Below, in pieces: positions 5,853-7,758 of a stretch of DNA of 7,758 nt. How positions within the stretch are numbered: position 1 is the first letter of the stretch; every line of letters begins with the position of its first letter. Below the pieces are notes generated by a model. That model ran no database searches and was not told the DNA's origin. It was given only the letters and a program-made list of their open reading frames with translations. Source of the DNA: Caryophanales bacterium UBA6356. GTDB lineage: Bacteria; Bacillota_I; Bacilli_A; RFN20; CAG-826. A program made the translations under genes and the position numbers. The stretch lies in assembly GCA_002440125.1 (NCBI GenBank), contig DJRQ01000027.1, positions 5,590 through 13,347 of the forward strand. The letters are read 5' to 3'.

Positions 5853-7064
5853 TTAGTTTTGATATGGACGGAGCGATTTGGTCGACATCCACATGATTCT
5901 TAAACCGAATAGAAGCATAAAGAGGAACATGCCAAGGGTTTGGAACATCGGAATGAAGCCGAGGAGAGATAAGAGGGCAGGGCAGAAAGAAGCAAAGTAG
6001 GCGATCTTTTGTCCATCCCAGAAAGTATAGGTGCGGAAAGGATTGTTTTTGCCCCGTGTCATTAAGAACACCATAAGGCCAAGAAGGAAGGTCACGCCAA
6101 CGTTAATGGCAAAACCGATGCCGGTATATTGCCAACCAAGGGTGATTCTCGTCTCGTCCCAACCGGCGGCAAAGACTTGCTTCCAGCTATTAACGACTTC
6201 AGCGCGGTATTCCGATTCTGAGATCTTTTTGTCTTGATAGACGTTTCCATAAAGATCTTCGCTTGCGAGGGCGGACAAGGATTTCCCAAGAAGACCCGAA
6301 TTTTTGTAAGTGCAATAAATGGCTGATTTTGGGTTGGAGGTGGTTCCGCTGGGCTTTTTGGCGGCGTAGAAGCCTTCCGTTCCGAAGACGATGAAGTTTG
6401 TTTGATAGCTTTCGATATTTTCTTCGAAAGCTTCCTTGTTGGGGTCATCGCCCTTTAAAAGGATGCTCGTGACGAAAGTCGTTGGATTTGTTTCGTTACC
6501 AATCACATAAGCGGCGAAGTTGATGGCGTACTTTTCGATATAGGTTGGGATGGTAGGAGTCACGCTGGAAGAATCCGTTCCAGTCTCTCCTTCCTTTGCC
6601 GTTAATTTGACTTCTGTCGTTTTATAGACGTTGGCAAAATAGTCCAATGTCCGGTTTTCGCCCGTGCTATTGGTGACGGTTGTTTTAAGGGCATCCTTAA
6701 AAGCTTTTTCATTATTGTCTTTGTTATTTCCGTCAACTAAGAGAATCCCCTCTTCGGAAATCTTAAACGGAAGGTTCTTCTCGGCGATGGCTTTCGTGAA
6801 GCTTGTCAAACCGATTTCATAATCGTATTGAGGGGCGTCTAAGAAGCTCCCGCCGGACTTGCTAAAATAGGTCGCCATGGTCGGTACGACCGCTAAAACG
6901 CAAGAAAGGATGGCGACGCTGACAGGGAAATACCACTTTTTATGTCTTCCTTCGACGCAAGCGTCGTTGCTGAAAAGAGATAAAAGGAAGAATTTCACTT
7001 CCCTCCATATTTTTCCCCATATCGGGTTTTTTTGTTTTTTCTTAACTGCTTTTGCTTTTGTCAT
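5853..7064 (-). CDS. Membrane protein with large extracellular domain, DUF1189-like
   Basis: Function unknown. The 403 aa protein begins with a Lys-rich cytoplasmic tail, then TM1 at about residues 44-67, an extracellular region of about 245 residues (68-314), and three closely spaced C-terminal helices at about 315-336, 354-374 and 376-394. Positive residues flank TM1 on the N side, the 337-353 loop and the C-terminus, consistent with both termini inside. This architecture, and the segment after TM1, resemble the DUF1189/YvdJ family, but YvdJ is shorter (about 280 aa), so the domain name is tentative. The ectodomain has a Thr/Ser/Pro linker (about residues 163-176, SSSVTPTIP) and no recognised enzymatic motif. 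The ATG at 7062-7064 has AAGGA on its strand (complement of 7076-7080), 11 nt upstream. It is monocistronic, divergent from ssrA and convergent with ugd, sharing the terminator at 5806-5835. Confidence 0.8.
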   Translation of the reverse strand: MTKAKAVKKKQKNPIWGKIWREVKFFLLSLFSNDACVEGRHKKWYFPVSVAILSCVLAVVPTMATYFSKSGGSFLDAPQYDYEIGLTSFTKAIAEKNLPFKISEEGILLVDGNNKDNNEKAFKDALKTTVTNSTGENRTLDYFANVYKTTEVKLTAKEGETGTDSSSVTPTIPTYIEKYAINFAAYVIGNETNPTTFVTSILLKGDDPNKEAFEENIESYQTNFIVFGTEGFYAAKKPSGTTSNPKSAIYCTYKNSGLLGKSLSALASEDLYGNVYQDKKISESEYRAEVVNSWKQVFAAGWDETRITLGWQYTGIGFAINVGVTFLLGLMVFLMTRGKNNPFRTYTFWDGQKIAYFASFCPALLSLLGFIPMFQTLGMFLFMLLFGLRIMWMSTKSLRPYQN

Positions 7065-7097
7065 TTTTAGAGTTTTCCTTAATCAAAATGCATAGAA

Positions 7098-7126
7098 ACT
7101 CTATAGCAAAACAGCTTGGAATACAA
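7098..7126 (-). promoter_or_regulatory. Candidate promoter of the membrane-protein gene
   Basis: On the minus strand TTGTAT (complement of 7121-7126) is followed after 17 nt by TAGAGT (complement of 7098-7103). The overlapping TGCTATAGA (complement of 7100-7108) looks like an extended -10 element. The leader would be about 27-30 nt long and contain the AAGGA ribosome binding site. The same TTGNNT-17-TAGAGT layout is seen before the HAD gene, which lends modest support. Confidence 0.4.
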
Positions 7127-7139
7127 ACTTTATATGGGG

Positions 7140-7167
7140 GCTCTTTTCTTTTAGAAAAGGCTTTTTT
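7140..7167 (+). terminator. Possible weak intrinsic terminator upstream of ssrA
   Basis: GC-T-CTTTTCT (7140-7149) can pair with AGAAAAGGC (7153-7161) through one bulged T and a 3-nt loop, followed by six T (7162-7167). The stem is A/U-rich, so it is weak. No plus-strand gene ends nearby. It could insulate ssrA from read-through or antisense transcription of the membrane-protein gene, or be a remnant of a lost gene. Confidence 0.35.
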
Positions 7168-7213
7168 GATGAAATTCAAAGAGTAAAAGTTACTAAGGAA
7201 CGAAAAGATTTAG

Positions 7214-7243
7214 TTGAATTCTCTCTTTTCTAGCGCTTATATT
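7214..7243 (+). promoter_or_regulatory. Promoter of ssrA
   Basis: TTGAAT (7214-7219, 4 of 6 matches to the -35 consensus) and TATATT (7238-7243, 5 of 6 matches to the -10) are separated by 18 nt. Predicted transcription begins about 7 nt later, near 7250, giving a precursor leader of about 29 nt before the mature tmRNA 5' end at 7279. The position relative to ssrA makes this the best promoter candidate in the window. Confidence 0.7.
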
Positions 7244-7249
7244 CTTAAC

Positions 7250-7270
7250 GCTAAGCGACAAAGACTTAGC
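7250..7270 (+). other. Hairpin in the pre-tmRNA 5' leader
   Basis: GCTAAG (7250-7255) and CTTAGC (7265-7270) form a 6-bp stem with a 9-nt loop starting at the predicted transcription start. It lies 8 nt before the mature 5' end, where RNase P should cut. It may protect or present the precursor. The 10-mer ACGCTAAGCG at 7248-7257 recurs inside tmRNA at 7510-7519. Confidence 0.45.
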
Positions 7271-7324
7271 TTGTTCTTGGGGTCGTTCCGGTTTTGACGG
7301 AGGGCTATCTTACATAGACTGCAG

Positions 7325-7347
7325 TGGCGTGGTGAGCCATAACACCA
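7325..7347 (+). other. tmRNA pseudoknot 1 upstream of the tag
   Basis: TGGC (7325-7328) pairs with GCCA (7336-7339), and the loop element TGGTG (7330-7334) pairs with CACCA (7343-7347), forming an H-type pseudoknot. It ends 13 nt before the resume codon, close to the spacing in E. coli tmRNA, and supports the placement of the tag frame. Confidence 0.8.
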
Positions 7348-7360
7348 ACCAATAATAACT

Positions 7361-7417
7361 GACAACAGTTTTATCTTTGCGAAGAGCGCTCGTCGCGCTT
7401 CGTATGCCTGCGCTTAA
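7361..7417 (+). other. tmRNA tag reading frame, resume codon GAC
   Basis: Starting from GAC 7361, the frame reads DNSFIFAKSARRASYACA and stops at TAA 7415-7417. In full tags one alanine from charged tmRNA precedes this. The 18 codons are longer than the usual 10-14 of Bacillota, and the end is -YACA rather than -LAA. An Asp resume codon and a -YAFA-like end are known from Mycoplasma tags (for example M. pneumoniae, which ends NYAFA). The competing frame ending in LN is less plausible. The resume codon itself is inferred from spacing, not measured. Confidence 0.7.
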
Positions 7418-7481
7418 TTAAGTATCCTACGGGATTCCTAGCATCGATCTAGGAGCGACACGCCTCCCTTTGCCTTTGCGC

Positions 7482-7542
7482 CTTAGCGAAGAAGAGACGT
7501 CATAAGAAGACGCTAAGCGTTTGTTTGGCTGAAGCAAACGTC
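7482..7542 (+). other. Candidate downstream tmRNA pseudoknot
   Basis: CTTAGCG (7482-7488) can pair with CGCTAAG (7511-7517), and the enclosed GACGT (7496-7500) can pair with ACGTC (7538-7542), an H-type pseudoknot. A hairpin CGTTTG/CAAACG (7518-7523 with 7535-7540) shares three bases with the second helix, so the pairing scheme is not unique. tmRNAs normally hold several pseudoknots between tag and tRNA-like domain. Confidence 0.5.
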
Positions 7543-7686
7543 GAAAACCACAAGCCTCGCGTTGGGATCTTGTTCCTTTCTTCTCCTAAACGCCAATTTC
7601 AGAAAGGCTCTAAACTGTAGATGTCTTTGCGGGATGTTCTTCGGACAGGAGTTCGATTCTCCTCGACTCCACCATAAGAAAAGCAT

Positions 7687-7718
7687 AGGTTTGATACAAA
7701 TTGTGTCAGACCTTTTTT
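7687..7718 (+). terminator. Intrinsic terminator of ssrA
   Basis: AGGTTTGATACA (7687-7698) pairs with TGTGTCAGACCT (7702-7713) as a 12-bp stem with two U-G wobbles and a 3-nt loop, directly followed by a T run (7713-7718). It begins 12 nt after the encoded CCA, so the tmRNA precursor needs only a short 3' trim. The remaining 40 bases of the window show no gene or clear signal. Confidence 0.92.
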
Positions 7719-7758
7719 CTTTGCAAATAGGAGCGTTTATCCTTTCCGACAGCAATAT

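Larger units (their letters stand above)
7279..7674 (+). ncRNA. ssrA: Transfer-messenger RNA (tmRNA)
   Basis: tmRNA is charged with alanine, enters stalled ribosomes with SmpB and switches translation onto its internal tag, rescuing the ribosome and marking the product for proteolysis. The 5' end GGGGTCG pairs with CGACTCC before the encoded ACCA at 7671-7674, giving a 7-bp acceptor stem that includes the G3:U wobble that specifies alanine. The 5' block CGTTCCGGTTTTGACGG matches the conserved tmRNA D-like region. The T arm is AGGAG-TTCGATT-CTCCT (7648-7664). The mature length, 396 nt, is usual. A pseudoknot (7325-7347) precedes the tag ORF (7361-7417), and later helices include TCCTAG/CTAGGA (7436-7441 with 7449-7454). 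It is a one-piece tmRNA, not the permuted two-piece form. The boundaries are inferred from the acceptor stem and CCA. Confidence 0.96.

Noticed and set aside
7513..7755. Minus-strand 80-codon frame opposite the 3' half of ssrA, containing WWSRGESNSCP
   Set aside because: This is the well-known spurious frame antisense to the tmRNA tRNA-like domain. It covers the T arm, the CCA end and the terminator, and has no credible gene context.
7719..7758. Sequence after the ssrA terminator
   Set aside because: Forty bases with no clear promoter, gene start or repeat; too short to call anything.

Overview
The window reads as a housekeeping stretch of a Bacillota (Firmicutes) chromosome, probably a Bacilli-class lineage near the Erysipelotrichales or Mollicutes-adjacent gut groups. 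The evidence is the gene order (probable gdpP end, rplI, dnaB, walJ, rlmH), strong AGGAGG-type ribosome binding sites, moderate-to-low GC, and a tmRNA tag that starts with Asp and ends in -YACA rather than -LAA. TGA is used as a stop codon (rlmH, HAD gene, ugd, the 121-codon ORF) and Trp is TGG, so this is genetic code 11, not the Mycoplasma/Spiroplasma code. The exact taxon cannot be fixed from the sequence alone.

Layout. Positions 2-3312 (+ strand) form a tight operon: the last 23 codons of a probable GdpP (c-di-AMP phosphodiesterase), ribosomal protein L9, replicative helicase DnaB, the metallo-beta-lactamase-fold protein WalJ/YycJ, and the 23S rRNA methyltransferase RlmH. Spacings run from about 15 bp down to a 4-bp ATGA overlap. 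Positions 3303-4112 (- strand) hold a Cof-type HAD phosphatase that converges on rlmH with a 10-bp overlap of the 3' ends. Positions 4138-5793 (+) hold an unrecognised 112-121 aa protein followed closely by a UDP-glucose 6-dehydrogenase. A bidirectional intrinsic terminator (about 5806-5835) separates ugd from the convergent - strand gene 5853-7064, a membrane protein with a large extracellular domain and DUF1189-like topology. A 214-bp divergent intergenic region then leads to ssrA (tmRNA, 7279-7674, +), with its own promoter, a hairpin-bearing leader and a strong terminator (7687-7718).

How the parts relate. The first five genes serve replication, ribosome assembly and maturation, and c-di-AMP turnover. 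In B. subtilis walJ and rlmH lie further from dnaC (dnaB), beyond purA and walRKHI; here they directly follow dnaB. No terminator is visible between rlmH and the + strand pair at 4138-5793, so the HAD gene may sit antisense inside one longer + strand transcription unit (a noncontiguous-operon arrangement). This is an inference. Ugd makes UDP-glucuronate, but no glycosyltransferase or capsule gene lies within the window.

I found no CRISPR array, insertion sequence, tRNA gene, integrase or defence gene. The observations most worth checking are the atypical tmRNA tag, a low-complexity insertion of about 45 residues in DnaB, the possible noncontiguous operon, and the unknown small protein ahead of ugd.
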